From contig BTPG01000006.1 in assembly GCA_036245525.1 (NCBI GenBank), positions 69,125,092-69,189,091 on the forward strand: a DNA stretch of 64,000 bases. The letters are read 5' to 3'. Below, piece after piece: positions 13,050 to 25,172 of this stretch. The DNA is from Semisulcospira habei. Its lineage: Eukaryota > Mollusca > Gastropoda > Semisulcospiridae. The notes below the pieces were generated by a model, which worked only from the letters and a program-made list of their open reading frames with translations, was not told the origin of the DNA and searched no databases. The first letter of the stretch is position 1. Every line of letters starts with the position of its first letter. The position numbers and the translations under genes were made by a program.

Positions 13050-14260
13050 AAAGTAACTTTTCTGAGGGGGTCATCCAAATAAATATGCATAGGAAGGTCT
13101 TACCATCAGGTATCTCTTTACCAAGTTTAGGGTTACAGTTAGGAATACAGTGGAGTCCAGTTAACACGAACTCGCTTAACATGAATTTCCGGTTAACATG
13201 AACCGCTTTTGCATTCCCGGCTGACGGCCTTCTTATTATGTATTAAAATTTCACTGATAACACGAAATGCTTAACACGAAATTTCGCTTAACACGAAGCT
13301 GTTTTCGGTTCCCGACCAGAGCAATTTCACTATTATTCACCTGTTTAACACGAACACACATTCCAGTCTCAAACACCGAAAACCGATTCATGAAAGGGGC
13401 ACTGCACGTGTCGCTCTCGTGCTGTAGTACACACGACACATGAACGAACTCTAGCCTGTGATTGGCTGAATAGCCTTCAGTCGTTGTAATCCGTCTTCTC
13501 ATTGGCTAGTGTTTCTGAACTGAATTCATGCATCATTCGTGTACCAACACTCCCTCAATTCAGTTAACTACCGATCACGGCTACCCCCAAGGTAAAACAG
13601 AAGTCGACTACGCTTGAAGTGAAAAAACAAGATTAATGAGATCCACGATTGTCTCTCTACACGGGCTGTCAATAACGCAAGACCGACTTCGATCATGGCC
13701 CGTTTTTTAAATGACTTTGACTGTGTTGCTTTTACCGATGCCAGATGCCCGTGTTGCTTTTACTTTACTATGGATTTTACCTGATGGTTTTTACATTAAC
13801 TACGTGAGCTGTACACATATCCTTGTGTTGTCCTAGCGAGCTGAACGTAATGTAAGCATATATAGTACAATAATGTGCACTTTTAACCTCGTACTCATTC
13901 ATGCACGCATCTCTTACACACTTTTTCCTTGCCGGGAGGGCCGTGATCAATTTTGAGGCCATATTGGTTAACACGAAATACGGTTAACACGAAGTGATTT
14001 TCCGTGTCCCCAGAAATTCATGTTAAGCGGACTCCACTGTACTTGAGAAAAAAACATCTTTGGGCAATATATGGCTATCTTGTACCTATTTTCCGATTTC
14101 TTGTGACCCTTGACCTTTCGGACCTTTCATGCATACGAAATTAGTATGCATGAAAAGTTCTTACCACCTTGTACCAAGTCTGGGTTTGAAGTTGTGTATA
14201 CTTGAGAAAACATCTTTTTGGTCAAAATACAGATATTTTTCACCTTTTTACTGCACTACA
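13050..14260. repeat. Dispersed AGGTCA-rich repeat, copy 2 (split)
   Basis: The same repeat family as at 2960-3700. It is interrupted by the pogo-like element 13148-14039. The right part carries GACCCTTGACCTTTCGGACC and a 13-bp palindrome, TTTCATGCATAC / GTATGCATGAAA. Confidence 0.6.
13148..14039. mobile_element. pogo/Tigger-like non-autonomous element
   Basis: The left end reads CAGTGGAGTCCAGTTAACAC and the right end, reverse-complemented, reads CAGTGGAGTCCGCTTAACAT. TA lies on both sides (13146-13147 and 14040-14041). Both ends continue with repeated TTAACACGAA / TTAACATGAA units. CAGT-type TIRs with a TA duplication are characteristic of pogo/Tigger elements. The 892-bp body has no transposase ORF. 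Confidence 0.8.
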
Positions 14261-14499
14261 CATTACAACATGGGTGTCAAATCGCTTTGTCACGTTGTTA
14301 TATGAAAACACACAAAGCACACCCTCATCACTGTACAATAGCCCCTGAACTGCTCGACTGCACGTTACAATTTTGTCGCCCCACTGCTTCTATGTCAGGC
14401 TTATGGAAACACTCCCTCTTTATTTCTATTTTCTCGAGTTTTGTCATTGTCACTTTGTTGTCACTGCCCCCCTGCTGTTGTGTCTGCAGTTGAATAGCC

Positions 14500-14770
14500 A
14501 GGCCTAAAGCCTGCTTGCCCTTCTCCTAATATATGGCTATGCATCAGCTCAGGCAGTAAGGCACAGGCTTTTGCTGCATTGCGAATGATGTGACTGTCCA
14601 AAACCTTGACGTTGTGGCCAGCCTGGTGGATGGACATCAAAATAACAGGACGTCTGCCCTCCTACACAGGACAATCAGTTCACTTCCTTTGCCTTCTCAT
14701 CGGTTGGCCATTGCGGAGAGATGTACCCGCTGAACTCTTCTTCCCTCATCTTTCGCAACCTGCAAAAGAT
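14500..14770 (-). other. Unassigned ORF-rich stretch, minus strand
   Basis: Minus-strand frames include MSIHQAGHNVKVLDSHII and, further on, GEGQAGFRPGYSTAD. The latter recalls an RT motif (QAGFRxGxST), but nothing upstream supports an RT, so this may be chance. No complete exon model could be made. Confidence 0.2.
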
Positions 14771-14959
14771 CATTTTGTATCAAAAAAAGTTCTGACATGC
14801 ACATATTGCGTGCATATATGTTTGCAAGTATTTATACAAAGTACATACATGCATAATATGACAGTAGTCAGAACATGAACAAGAAAGGCAATGTCCTTAT
14901 GGTTCACGTGTATCCACATAATATGTCCACATAATATGTCTGTCCTTTTTGACCTTGGC

Positions 14960-15480
14960 TTGACTTCTCCAACAGGTCTCTGAAAATGTCTAAACATAAG
15001 TATAGGGCTGGATTTTGTACCAGTGAAACCTGAGTATTTTTCCAAATCCCTTCATTTTTCACACATTTGTCAACCCTCTGTGACCCTTGACCTCTGTGAG
15101 GGGCTGATTACATTAGTATGCACAGAAAAGTGTTATCATCATGCCAAATTTTATTGAAAAGTTTGCAAAAACATTGATAAAAACTACAACTCTACCCGAA
15201 ACTAACTTTTGTCACCCTTATCATGTGGTATCTCCATAGCAAGTTTGAGTTTGAAGTTGAAAATACTACTTGAGATGACCTTTGAAAGGTCACAGAAATT
15301 GGTATGTTTAGAATTATTTTACCACAAAGTACCCTTGTGCCAAGTTTGAAGTCTGAGGCTTGCATAGTCTTCGAGGAAATGCCAATGTTAAAGTTGCCCA
15401 CAGGTAACAGACAGTTGACGGACGACCCATTACAAACATTTACTTTTGCTATCACACGTGTGCCAAAAATTAGACGCCAT
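14960..15480. repeat. Dispersed AGGTCA-rich repeat, copy 3
   Basis: Contains TTGACCTCTGTGAGG, GACCTTTGAAAGGTCAC, CCACAAAGTAC and TCGAGGAAATGCCAATG, the shared phrases of this repeat family. Confidence 0.65.
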
Positions 15481-15779
15481 TGAGCTTGAAATGACCACAA
15501 AGGGTGTATACATATATCTAGAATCAGCATCAATATTCAAAGTGTAACTTGCAGAAATTGTTTCAAACAGGACACAACGCATTGCTGTTTAGCAACAGCA
15601 CACACTGGACCAAATGGGTAGTATTCAGATTTTTCTAGTCCTTTTGTATGCACTAAGTGCTTATTAAAGAAAACGACAGTATTTGGAGACTTGCCCAACC
15701 CTCTAGTTTTCAAATCAAATGCAATATGGTGCCACTTGTTGACAGCAAGTGATTTTAGCATTCGGTGTTGTTGAGAATG

Positions 15780-17080
15780 TTGGTACTACTACTACACCAT
15801 CTTCAAAATGAAAGAAAGCATTACAGTGTGATGTGTTTATCCCAACCAGTTGTGTTTTGTTATGAACCTGATTCTATTCACAAATCAATCGGTATGCTTT
15901 ACCTCGAGTCCAGGACAATAAGTGTCGCCTTCTCTCACTTTAGTTGATCTGCTGGAACTGGAATTGCCTGCTTTTAGCTGTGGCCTTCTCCTTTGAGCAA
16001 ACATGACCTGACTAGCTCTTGCCTCTTCTTGGTGTAGGTGTCATACTTCTGTGCTTGTTTGCAAGTATACCCTCTGGGCGTGACTCTGCAGTGAGACGTC
16101 AACAGCAGCACTGACCTGAAATGAAATACATGTTTATTATCGTGTTATTCGGCAGCATGGCAATTTCACTTCTGATCTTATTTCAGGGTGGGTCGGTTCC
16201 AAACTCCACAAACAGGGACTTTGTTATAGCATTATAAACAATTCGGGGCCGGTGGGGGGAGTCCCCCCCCCCACCCACCCACCCAATTCGTCCCTACATT
16301 TAGTTTACACATTACTACCTTCAAACTAATGTGAAATAAACTGTGAACACCACAAACAACAATGGTGAAGCCTGGATCGCTCGTGTGCATTTAAAACTGA
16401 TCATTTTCTTAATCTGAACTGTGTGACCTTTCCAAAAGGTGACTGAAATTTAAGTGCCATGAGTCGAAGCATAAGTAAAGGCTGGCTTATGTACAGTTGT
16501 GAATAGTATTGGAGAAAAAATATCTTTTGTCAAAATATGGCTTTTTTTTTTTTTTACCTATTTCTTGAGTTCTCATGACCCTTGGCCTGAACTCAAACTG
16601 GTAGGCTAAGAGTAAGAAAGGTATTGCCACAAAGTATCCTTCGGCTACGTTTGAAGACTGTGGTTTGAATAGTCTCCGAGAAAATGCCAACATTAAAGTT
16701 TACCATGGACGACCAATGGCCCAGAACATAGCCTTACACTTGCTTCGCACATGAGCCAATGAAAGAAGGCATTACAGTATGATGTGTTCATTCACACCAT
16801 AGTTGTGTTGTGTTCTGCACCTGATTCTCATCACAGATCTACTGGTATGATTTACCTTGAGTCCAGGAGAATAAGTGTCACCTTCCCTCACTTCACTTGA
16901 GCTGTGAGTGTGACCTTGGTCAGTTGGTGTAGATGTCATACTTCTGCGCTTGTTTGCAAGTATGTACTCTGGGTGAAAGTACTGAGACTCCACAGCGAGA
17001 GGTCAACAGCAGTATTAGCCTGAAATGAAATACATGATTATTACTGTGTTGTTCGGCAGCATGACAATTTCACTTTGCGT
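15780..17080. repeat. Direct duplication, about 300-350 bp units about 0.95 kb apart
   Basis: A block near 15810-16170 (GAAAGAAAGCATTACAGTGT ... CCTCGAGTCCAGGACAATAA ... TTTGCAAGTATACCCTCTGG ... CCTGAAATGAAATACATG) recurs at 16757-17080 with about 10-15% differences by eye. Between them is another AGGTCA-rich repeat copy. On the minus strand each copy has an acceptor-like TTTCATTTCAG and a donor-like AAGGTAAA/GAGGTAAA around a 170-210-nt stretch. Frames differ between the copies and contain stops, so these are at best decayed exons. Confidence 0.6.
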
Positions 17081-17199
17081 GAACTAAATGCAGGGGCAGA
17101 TTATTACTTTCAAAATAAATGCGACAAAAACTGTGTAAACCGCAAAGAACAAACAACAATGGCAAAGTCACATCTGTACACCTCATGCGCATAACTGAT

Positions 17200-17345
17200 T
17201 CACAACCTGTGTGACCTTTCCAAAAGGTAGCTGAAATAAGTGTCAGAGTCTCAACATAAAGGCTTGCTTTTGTACTAGTCAAATTTGTATTTTTCACACA
17301 TTCTACGGTCATCCAAAATGGTAGTCAACAAATATTAGGGTTTCA
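17200..17345. repeat. Dispersed AGGTCA-rich repeat, fragment
   Basis: Short fragment with GTGACCTTTCCAAAAGGTAG, shared with 16420-16445. Confidence 0.5.
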
Positions 17346-17368
17346 GTCAAAGTAGCATTTTACTAGGT

Positions 17369-17530
17369 AACCCTTTTAATCCTGATACACCCACTGCTTG
17401 AAATAAATGTGACTATGATAGTTCAAGGGTGGTGCCAGAATATATTGGCGTCTCATCCGCCAAGCTATTCTGGCACCATCCTTGAACTAAAAAAATGCTG
17501 GACCTATCTCCTAATCTGTAATATAGCCTT
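17369..17530. mobile_element. Hairpin element, family 2
   Basis: Left end TAACCCTTTTAATCCTGA. The core foldback at 17418-17488 pairs ATAGTTCAAGGGTGGTGCCA with its complement around a central gap. The right TTAA end is not clear, so this copy is probably truncated. Confidence 0.7.
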
Positions 17531-17769
17531 CATAAGACAGAGAATGGATGAGAAAACTAAGTTACTAAGTACTGAAAGCAGTTACTGAGTTAGTAATGCA
17601 AAATTCTCCCTTAGCAGGACTTTTTACTACACACAGTACGTTTTCCTAAATAATAAGCACTGGCACTGGTTTAATATCACTACAGTGTGGACTACATTCC
17701 TTCCACCGTATTAGTAAAGAATCTGAGAATGTATGGAAATGTTCTACTTCTAGGTGGTGACTGACTTAC

Positions 17770-17910
17770 ATGGAATACATGCCCCTGTCAACCCACAATA
17801 AAATGTAGTCTTCTTCATTGCAGGTAGGCTGTAAATTTCCATGCATAAAAGGACAGTTAGCTATTGGGGTTTTACGCCGTGCAGGTGACATCTCACGGCG
17901 GTGCATAAAA
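17770..17910 (-). CDS. Unassigned exon-like ORF with strong donor
   Basis: On the minus strand an open frame MHRREMSPARRKTPIANC ... EEDYILLWVDRGMYS runs into the consensus-like donor CCAT|GTAAGTC at 17770/17769. Upstream is a poly-A-rich stretch. I do not recognise the product. It could be the first exon of a minus-strand gene, but no downstream exon joins convincingly without a stop. Confidence 0.25.
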
Positions 17911-17959
17911 CTTTTTTTTTTTTTTTTTTTAAGAGTTGGAAAACCAGTCAGATATGTCA

Positions 17960-19440
17960 CTTACGTACGACATTTTTCTTCCACTACTAGTAACTCGTGT
18001 TCTAGTCACTTAGCAAACACCACCAACCTCTTTTTCTACTTTAGTTTACCTTTTCCTTGCTGATGTCTGAAGAGATTTTGTTGTTTTCCTGGCTCCCGTT
18101 CGGTTGGCCCATTCTTTTTTTTTTTCTTCTTCTGAGAAATGGTTATGCGTTACTACTGACGCTCGATGACTTGTCGCATCTTATGCAAAAGTATCTTATT
18201 TCTGAGGAAACACAACATTTTATGCATAGAAACAGTCAGCGTACACACCTATTTCAGACAGTATATATCTTTTGTCAATTATCGATAAATTGAGCTTGTT
18301 TGCAATACGACTTGCCGTACGGCGGTTTTTTTCGGTGACCTCTAGTCTCAGGTCACGGCAGACGCAAGATAGCGGTATCTAAATGCGCAGAAAAGATGCG
18401 CGAAAGAGGTGTGTCCTACAACCTTAACTAGACATGTCGTAATTTGTATCTTGTTACTTCAATTGTTAGAGGTTTAGCCTGCCCGCCTTTGACATCAAGG
18501 ACAAACTATAAAATTCGCCCCACCGAGACCCGTCCTAAAATATCCCTTCTAAAAAGAGAGGGACTTAAAAAGCAATAAAGAAACAAGATGCGGATTTCAT
18601 CCCAAAGTCTACCGTATTGTTTGGAGCTCAAGCGCGTTTTTCTTTTAGGAACATTCAGAGTTGTTCATATTTTAAGCTTATCCTGATCCATTTCCTTCCT
18701 CTCTAAGCCAACCTCTGATCAACACACACGCCGGCGCACACAAATAAAGACGGACACACAGCGCTTCCAGACATTAGTACGCTCTGCGGGCTGGAGTAGC
18801 GACAGAAATTCTGAAGGAGAAGAATAGCACGAGCAGCAAAATGACGTCACTATAAGCTTCGCGTCATGGCATCGCTGGTCTCACGACGCCGTAAACACTA
18901 GAACGAATTTGATATTTCACGTCATTCAACCGAAAGGCACGCTTTTCCAGAGCTGACTGTTTTGTTCCACACAGCCTCTTCCAGCGCTGACTGTTTGATG
19001 AGAGTAAATAGTTGCTCCAAAACTTGCAAAAATGAATTAATTATTATCGAAAAAGTTGAAGAGGAACAACGCTGGATTACGATTTTATTCAGTATCTCCC
19101 TTTCATCCCCTACCCAACCCCCTCCCCCCGCCTGATCCGCACGGCAATGGCACACATAAACACAAACGGCAGAATGGTACACACAAACACAGACGGCAGA
19201 CACACGGCGATTCCTACCGGTTATACGTTCTGTGGGCTGGCGTAGCCACAGACATTTTGAAGAATAAAGTGGAACGGCCCACGCTCACAAAGCCTCTGCT
19301 GTATGAGCATGCATGTATAGTCCACCTTTTCCACAATACCTTCGCAAATATCATACAGAGATAAATGAAGGAAACCATCGCACCAGCTCATACACGTGTA
19401 AAACACGGAAGTGCTGGTGATTTGCGTCAATTAGGAACAT
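17960..19440. other. No recognised gene
   Basis: Contains scattered short ORFs, a poly-pyrimidine-rich area near 18110 and phrases shared with the repeat at 10.0 kb (GACGTCA, TTTTACGTCA). No coding evidence. Confidence 0.4.
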
Positions 19441-19930
19441 TGTATAAAACACTGACGCGTTTGGTGCTTTTACGTCACCATCACTGTATGATTCTTCTGA
19501 TGAAAACAAGGAGTCATACTTTTGACATATTTTTCCGCATTCAATTTTTATTTTCGAAAACGTTGAAGAGGTAGAAAGCTGGCTAACGAACTCATCCAAT
19601 GACTTTATACAAATTAGCCATATCCAAAATGTCAAGTGTATATAATCAAAATTTCGGACTCTAATCTGGGTCAACCGACTTTCCATAAACGGTCTTTAAT
19701 GTCTTTAATGAGACTTCCAATTAAAATATATTATGCTCGGAGGCTCTCTTAGGCACCCACTTAATAAAATATTTTGCCAAGTTTCAAGTTTGTGCGTACA
19801 GTAATATCGGAGATTCTTGTGTTTACATACTTACTACATACGCACACGCACACACATACATACATACGCACACGCGGCGCTTCGCGCCAAATCGATGTTC
19901 AACAGCAAGGTTAGAGTGGCTAGACGTGAC
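19440..19930. repeat. Dispersed repeat, second copy of 10025-10500
   Basis: Shares AAAGCTGGCTAACGAACTCA, TTTCGGACTCTAATCTG, CTCGGAGGCTCTCTTA and GCGCTTCGCGCCAAAT in the same order as the 10.0-kb copy. Confidence 0.7.
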
Positions 19931-21057
19931 GTCATTTATCCTGTTACATCTTTCCTGGACCATGAGCCCCGCCCGCCTGTTAAGTCCTTTGCATTCTACG
20001 GAACGCGCTCAGACCAGCCCCGTCCTGAAGTCTACCGTATTTTCAATACGGTATTCAAAAAGGTTAACTCGATTACTAGCAAAAAAGGAACGAACAAAAG
20101 AATAAACGAAACAACACAGACTAAATGGCAATTCATTCATTTAAAAAAATATCACCGCTGTATCCAGATCGTAGCAGAGTTATTTTCTAGAACTGGTTAC
20201 TAATTGGAGTAGACCCTTTTTTTTTTCCTTGCTTAATTTTGTTAGCAGCTTCTAGGTCGATGACTATGTGTCACAGATCCATAAAATATATGCCAAACAA
20301 TCAGCTGAATCAGAGTTGGGAACACGAGTCGTCTACAAACTGAGACAATTTGAATAAAAGTTCACAAAAGGGCGCAAAATAGCGTCTTGAAAGTTTCCAT
20401 TGATCACCTACTCGCGGAAGTTTCATGATATCAAACCCATACAGTAAACTTGTCCTTTAATTTGCTTCCTTTTTGCTGAAATGATGCCTTTAAAGGTATG
20501 TCAAAAGACTGAATGTGTTTATGCTGTCTTGCTGCGTCACTCTCTGGCTGTATATTCGTCCTGTGCTTACAGCCGATGTGAACGTTTCTGATGCATTTTC
20601 GGGAAACTCTTACCTAGTCACTAACACATGTACAAATTCAGGAAGCACAAATCTAAAGTATGTAATACCAAGAGATTACATGTCAATTTATTCACATATG
20701 CTACATCATTCCACTGCCGTTTTACTCAATTCTTTTCAAATTTGCCACGGTGTGTTATGCAAGGGACGTCCGATTTTCAGAATTAAATTAAGCTCGAGAA
20801 ATCCACAACGGCAAGAAAAGGAATGCTGCAGAATAAACCAGACATAGCTACACATCAGTTTGTGACGTTTATAACAGGACGTCAACATAAGCTATAACGT
20901 CATACGAACAAATTAGTTAGATTTCACACTTTTCAACCATTGTAAGCACGGGACGGCCATTTCCTTTTTGAGAACAGTTCCATCGTTACGCGTAACTAGC
21001 ATCGATCGAGGTGAGTAAATTACAATTATACTCTATTATTTTCAAATGCTATCAAAT

Positions 21058-21752
21058 CTACCGGAACGGCTTCCTTCATATACGGTCATCTGCTCAAAAT
21101 GACCATTACCATTTACTCCCGTTCGTTTTTACTGTATAACGACCCTTAATACAACGGCTACCTGCGCATAACGCTTACGGCCAGCTTATGTCACCCCCGA
21201 CCTCCACTTGACCCACTATATAGCGGCCGCTTTGAGTCCGAGTGCCACTTGTGTAAGCTCGGTCAACAATGGTCTGAGGTTCCGACGCGCCTTTACGTCA
21301 TTCGCGTATACTCAGTCAAGCAGGACAGGGCGCTTTATGCATCATCGCCGGGCTGTTTACGTCTCTCGCACTTCGGCTGAAAGGTGCATAGACCTTTGTT
21401 GATCAGGGTGAATTTGTATGAACTCTATTCATCATCCGGCTTTCTGAAGAATACCATCAGGCTTGTAAATAAATCTTTGAAAAAATTAGACTTTTTGTTT
21501 CAGTGTCTGGTCGCAGTACATTGCGTATATTATTAAGTTCAGTTTGTAATGTGATAGTATGGTCGCATGTCATAAAACAGTCCTGAGAAAAAATCACATT
21601 CATGTTGAACTTGACAAACTGAAATGATTAAACTACCAAGGGTATGTCAGATGCTTGCTGTTCACTGGAGTTTGTTTCTATATTCTTTATGTCACGACCA
21701 CCAGATTTCCTCCTTTCCCTGGGTGGTCGTTATAGACAGGTTCGGTTGTACT
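21058..21752. mobile_element. Possible pogo-type MITE remnant
   Basis: The right end GGTGGTCGTTATAGACAGG ... GTTGTACTG, read on the minus strand, begins CAGTACAACC, a pogo/Tigger-like start. The interior has phrases such as GGTCATCTGCTCAAAATGACC and TATAACGACCC. The left boundary is a guess. Confidence 0.3.
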
Positions 21753-22138
21753 GGAAATCTTTTGCATGTGTATTAGTTTGATTTGTGTTTTTCATTCAGT
21801 CGTAAAGTTTGAATCAACCAGTTTTCAGCTTGATCGCATTATTGTCGCAGGTATCAATCGGGATCGCCACACTTGTCAGCAACTCATTATTAGATCAACT
21901 GAGCTCGTTTTCTGGCATGACACTCATGGCATTATTTCTTGTTCGATGTTAATCTGTTTTCATCAACCCGTTTATAGGCCGAAACTGTAATATGTTGAGA
22001 AGACGTCCTGTTTAATTCCGCGACATCATGACTTGCTTCCCGCAGTCTGTCGTTGCAGTTGCTGTAATAGTTTGTCTCTTTGTGACTGTTCAGTAACAAT
22101 TAATACTAAATTTGTGCGTTTCTTTCTTTTAATTTTAG

Positions 22139-22342
22139 ATACAATCGAAAGATGAGATTGAGGGTGAATCTGAAGTGCGAGGGTTCCTGATAGAGACCGA
22201 GGATAAGACTTATCATTTGCCCGAGGTAGAGGTCGTCGCATGGGTTGAAGCAACCGACATCACTGGCACGCTGGACCACAGCAGACTGGGAACCCGAATC
22301 TTTAAATTGACATGTCGTTGCCTTGATTACCAGTGCATTTAA
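22139..22342 (+). CDS. Unassigned terminal-exon-like ORF
   Basis: A strong acceptor (pyrimidine tract GCGTTTCTTTCTTTT then AATTTTAG, ending 22138) is followed by 67 open codons and TAA. The peptide is acidic and complex (SEVRGFLIETEDKTYHLPEV ... WVEATDITGTLDHSRLG). Sequence complexity and the acceptor argue for a true coding remnant. I see no upstream exon to attach and no AATAAA close by. The function is unknown. Confidence 0.35.
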   Translation: MQSKDEIEGESEVRGFLIETEDKTYHLPEVEVVAWVEATDITGTLDHSRLGTRIFKLTCRCLDYQCI

Positions 22343-22659
22343 TACACATTTCTAAACTCGGGTTGCCTTGTCGTGTATTTTTCTTTGATTTTCATTTATT
22401 TTCTTCTTGTTTATGTCGCATTTAACACTGTGACAGCGACCTTTACTTTTGCTTTCTCATGAAAAATATATTTCCCTGTTTTAGTACATTGTCATGAATA
22501 ACGCTCAAGACGAAGAGAATGAAAATTCATTGAAAATAAGGATATACGGAAACATTTTAAAGCGGCGCCCCTTAAATTACATTGTGCCAACTTCACGTGG
22601 TCAGTACGTGGTTCCGTGGTTGGTGCTGATGCTGTGCATTTTACTTTCACTGCTCTCTT

Positions 22660-23250
22660 TACAATACAATACAATACAATACAATACAATACAATACAAT
22701 ACAATACAATACAACACAATAATACTTTATTAATCCCTCATGGGGAAATTCACTGTCTGCCCATACAACACATGGCATCATCATTCACTCATTGAAATAA
22801 TTAAATAACCCATAACTCTCAATTAAAGAGATGAACTGTAACAGACGTAGTGTTAACTTTGTAACACTCTTGGCATCAGAAACACTTATGGTGTATTCCC
22901 CTTGTGCTTCTGGTGTCAGCAATGTTGCAGTGAACTAATGAAAAGGCTAGTACTAAAGAATGTTGACAGACACTATCTACTGATATTACTGTTGAAAGGG
23001 GTAACAGCCTGGGGGACAAAAGGGTTGGCATAACGTGATGTACTACTTTTGGGTACTCGAAGTCTGCCACTTCCTTCGATACGTCTGCTGTCAAATTCAT
23101 ACCTAAGTGGATGTGTTTTGTCATCAAGAATGTCAGCCAGTTTGTTTGTAATCCGTCTGTTGTACAGTGTCTCCAAAGTATCTTGTGCTCTACCAATCAC
23201 CCCGCTCGCTTTCCTGGTTACTTTGTTAAGACGATTACTTTGTTAATAGT
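22660..23250 (-). pseudogene. LINE 3' end with (ATTGT)n tail, minus strand
   Basis: The minus-strand translation reads GRAQDTLETLYNRRITNKL, then LDDKTHPLRYEFDSRRIEGS and ANPFVPQAVTPFNSNIS, the C-terminal tail that follows reverse transcriptase in many animal LINEs (recollection). It ends GGGGATTAATAAAGTATT and then an (ATTGT)n tail at 22663-22720. Strongly 5'-truncated. Confidence 0.75.
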
Positions 23251-23741
23251 GTACTTTACCCACCAACACCAATAATCTTGTCATTGTCGATAATATTGCA
23301 TTTGTAATCCTCTTTATGTGACACCGTGATGCACGGAATACTATAGCACACCCTAACTTCCAAAGGCCAAAGTGCGAAAACGAACAAGGCACTCATTTGT
23401 CTATGATGGTATAGGATTTTAGGGATATCTAGCCTTCTTATACGCAGGTACTGAACAATCATATATGCAATTTAATGTTTGACATGATTTCAACATTTTG
23501 GGTACCAATGTTAAAGAACACTTCAGTATACAAATCGTTTATTAGAAGTCTTATGTCAAGTAGTTCCAGTCTCTTCGGGAGTTAGAAGCAGAATTTTATT
23601 TATATCTTGTTGAGTTTAGACAACAAAGAAAAATGAGCTGACGTGCTTCATAACTTTTCAGCCATTCGCTGACAATTTTTGTTTCGGCATTATGCAAAAC
23701 AAGCCCAAGCCGACTCTGGAACATGTATACAAAGTGATGTC

Positions 23742-23807
23742 AGCAAGAGGCATATATCCTCATGAGCCCCTGCAACTTCTGGGCACATGGGGATCTATAC
23801 CTCTTGC
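23742..23807. mobile_element. Hairpin element, family 1 core
   Basis: GCAAGAGGCATATATCCTCA pairs with ATGGGGATCTATACCTCTTGC around a diverged centre. Confidence 0.7.
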
Positions 23808-24144
23808 AATTCGATGGTCGATTCAAGTTCTTAGTAAACTTGTGTCATGCGTGTTCATCGGAAGCCAGTGTCTTTTGTTTTGATAAGGCATTGGCAGTGA
23901 CCGTTGTATTATTTGATGATTCATAAACGTTCGTAATTTTCGCCAGGTTTTCACGGGTACTCACCTATTTTCCCAACATTTCTGGCACCATGTGATAAGA
24001 CTCTTTAGTTTGCATTTTGATGATTCTTGTACAATATCCTTCTTCGCTTGGTTTTCACGGGTATTCCCCTAATTTTCCAACATTTCTGGCACCATTAGAC
24101 GCTAATAGCCCGTTTACTGCCGAGACACAATCAACATCAACTGA

Positions 24145-24208
24145 AAGATGCATAGACCCACATGAGTCCCCGCGGCCGCGGGGACTCATGAGGGTCTATG
24201 CATCTTGC
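24145..24208. mobile_element. Hairpin element, family 1 core
   Basis: Near-perfect foldback: AGATGCATAGACCCACATGA and CTCATGAGGGTCTATGCATC flank GTCCCCGCGGCCGCGGGGAC. It lies 27 bp from the target duplication of the next LINE. Confidence 0.8.
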
Positions 24209-24247
24209 TATCGCCATTATATTTTTGCTGACACACAGCAGGTTACA

Positions 24248-24832
24248 TCATAGACAAAAAAGGCGGCACTGATGCAGATGTCAGAGCACGAATCGGTAAA
24301 GCCAGAGCAGCCTTTCTCCAGTTGAAAAAAGTGTGGAGTTCCAGAGAGCTGTCACAACACACCAAAGTCCGGATTTTCAACTCCAATGTAAAAGCAGTTC
24401 TCCTATATGGAGCAGAGACATGGAGATTGACAAAAACCACAGTCAACAGAGTACAGACCTTCATGAACAGTTGCCTTAGAAGAATTTTGAAAATCCACTG
24501 GCCAGAGAAGATCAGCAACGTCAGACTCTGGGAGAGAACAGAGCAGATAACAGCAGAGAATGAAATTGGGCGAAGAAGATGGGGATGGATCGGTCACAGT
24601 CTGAGAAAGCCAGCTTCCAGTATCACTAGGCAGGCATTGTCATGGAACCCCCAGGGAAAGAGGAAAAGAGGTAGGCCGAGAAACTCCTGGCGTCGAGACC
24701 TCCAAGCAGACATCAAGAGACTGGGAACCACCTGGAGTAGAATCGAAGGAGAAGCACAGGACAGGAGTTGCTGGAGGTCTCTCGTCGACGGCCTATACCC
24801 GGGTAGGGGTGACAGGCGTAAGTAAGTAAGTA
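24248..24832 (+). pseudogene. 5'-truncated LINE with 13-bp target duplication
   Basis: Open frame with RIFNSNVKAVLLYGAETWR, LRRILKIHWPEKISN and RRRWGWIGHSLRKP, then KRKRGRPRNSWRRDL. This is the C-terminal region of RTE-like LINE ORF2 proteins that is common in molluscs. The frame is intact to a stop at about 24825 and is followed by a (TAAG)n tail. ACAGCAGGTTACA is present on both sides (24235-24247 and 24833-24845), so the insertion is complete at both junctions and 5'-truncated. Confidence 0.85.
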
Positions 24833-25146
24833 ACAGCAGGTTACACCAGACAGCTACAACCAGTTTAATGACCCCTATTCATAGCGTTGCACGACAACAA
24901 GCAATTCTAGGACACGGCGTATGCACATGCCGGTATCGATTACTTCTGCTTATTTTTTCTGCGTTGCAGTGCAAAGATGACGTTAAGCCCTTCAACGCCG
25001 AGCCGAAAGAAGCACAGAGCTTCGTCACACCCTCTCAGGTGCGCGGGCTGATAAAGTTCTGTGCCGCATGCAGACTTGTTCATGTTCATGGAGCTGATGG
25101 CGTGTGCAGAACGTTTGCCTCTCAGTTTGCAAGACACAAATTAAAC

Positions 25147-25172
25147 AAAAAAAAAAAAAAAAAAAAAAAAAA
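25147..25172. repeat. Poly-A run
   Basis: About 26 A residues. Possibly a retroposed tail, but no body was recognised. Confidence 0.8.
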
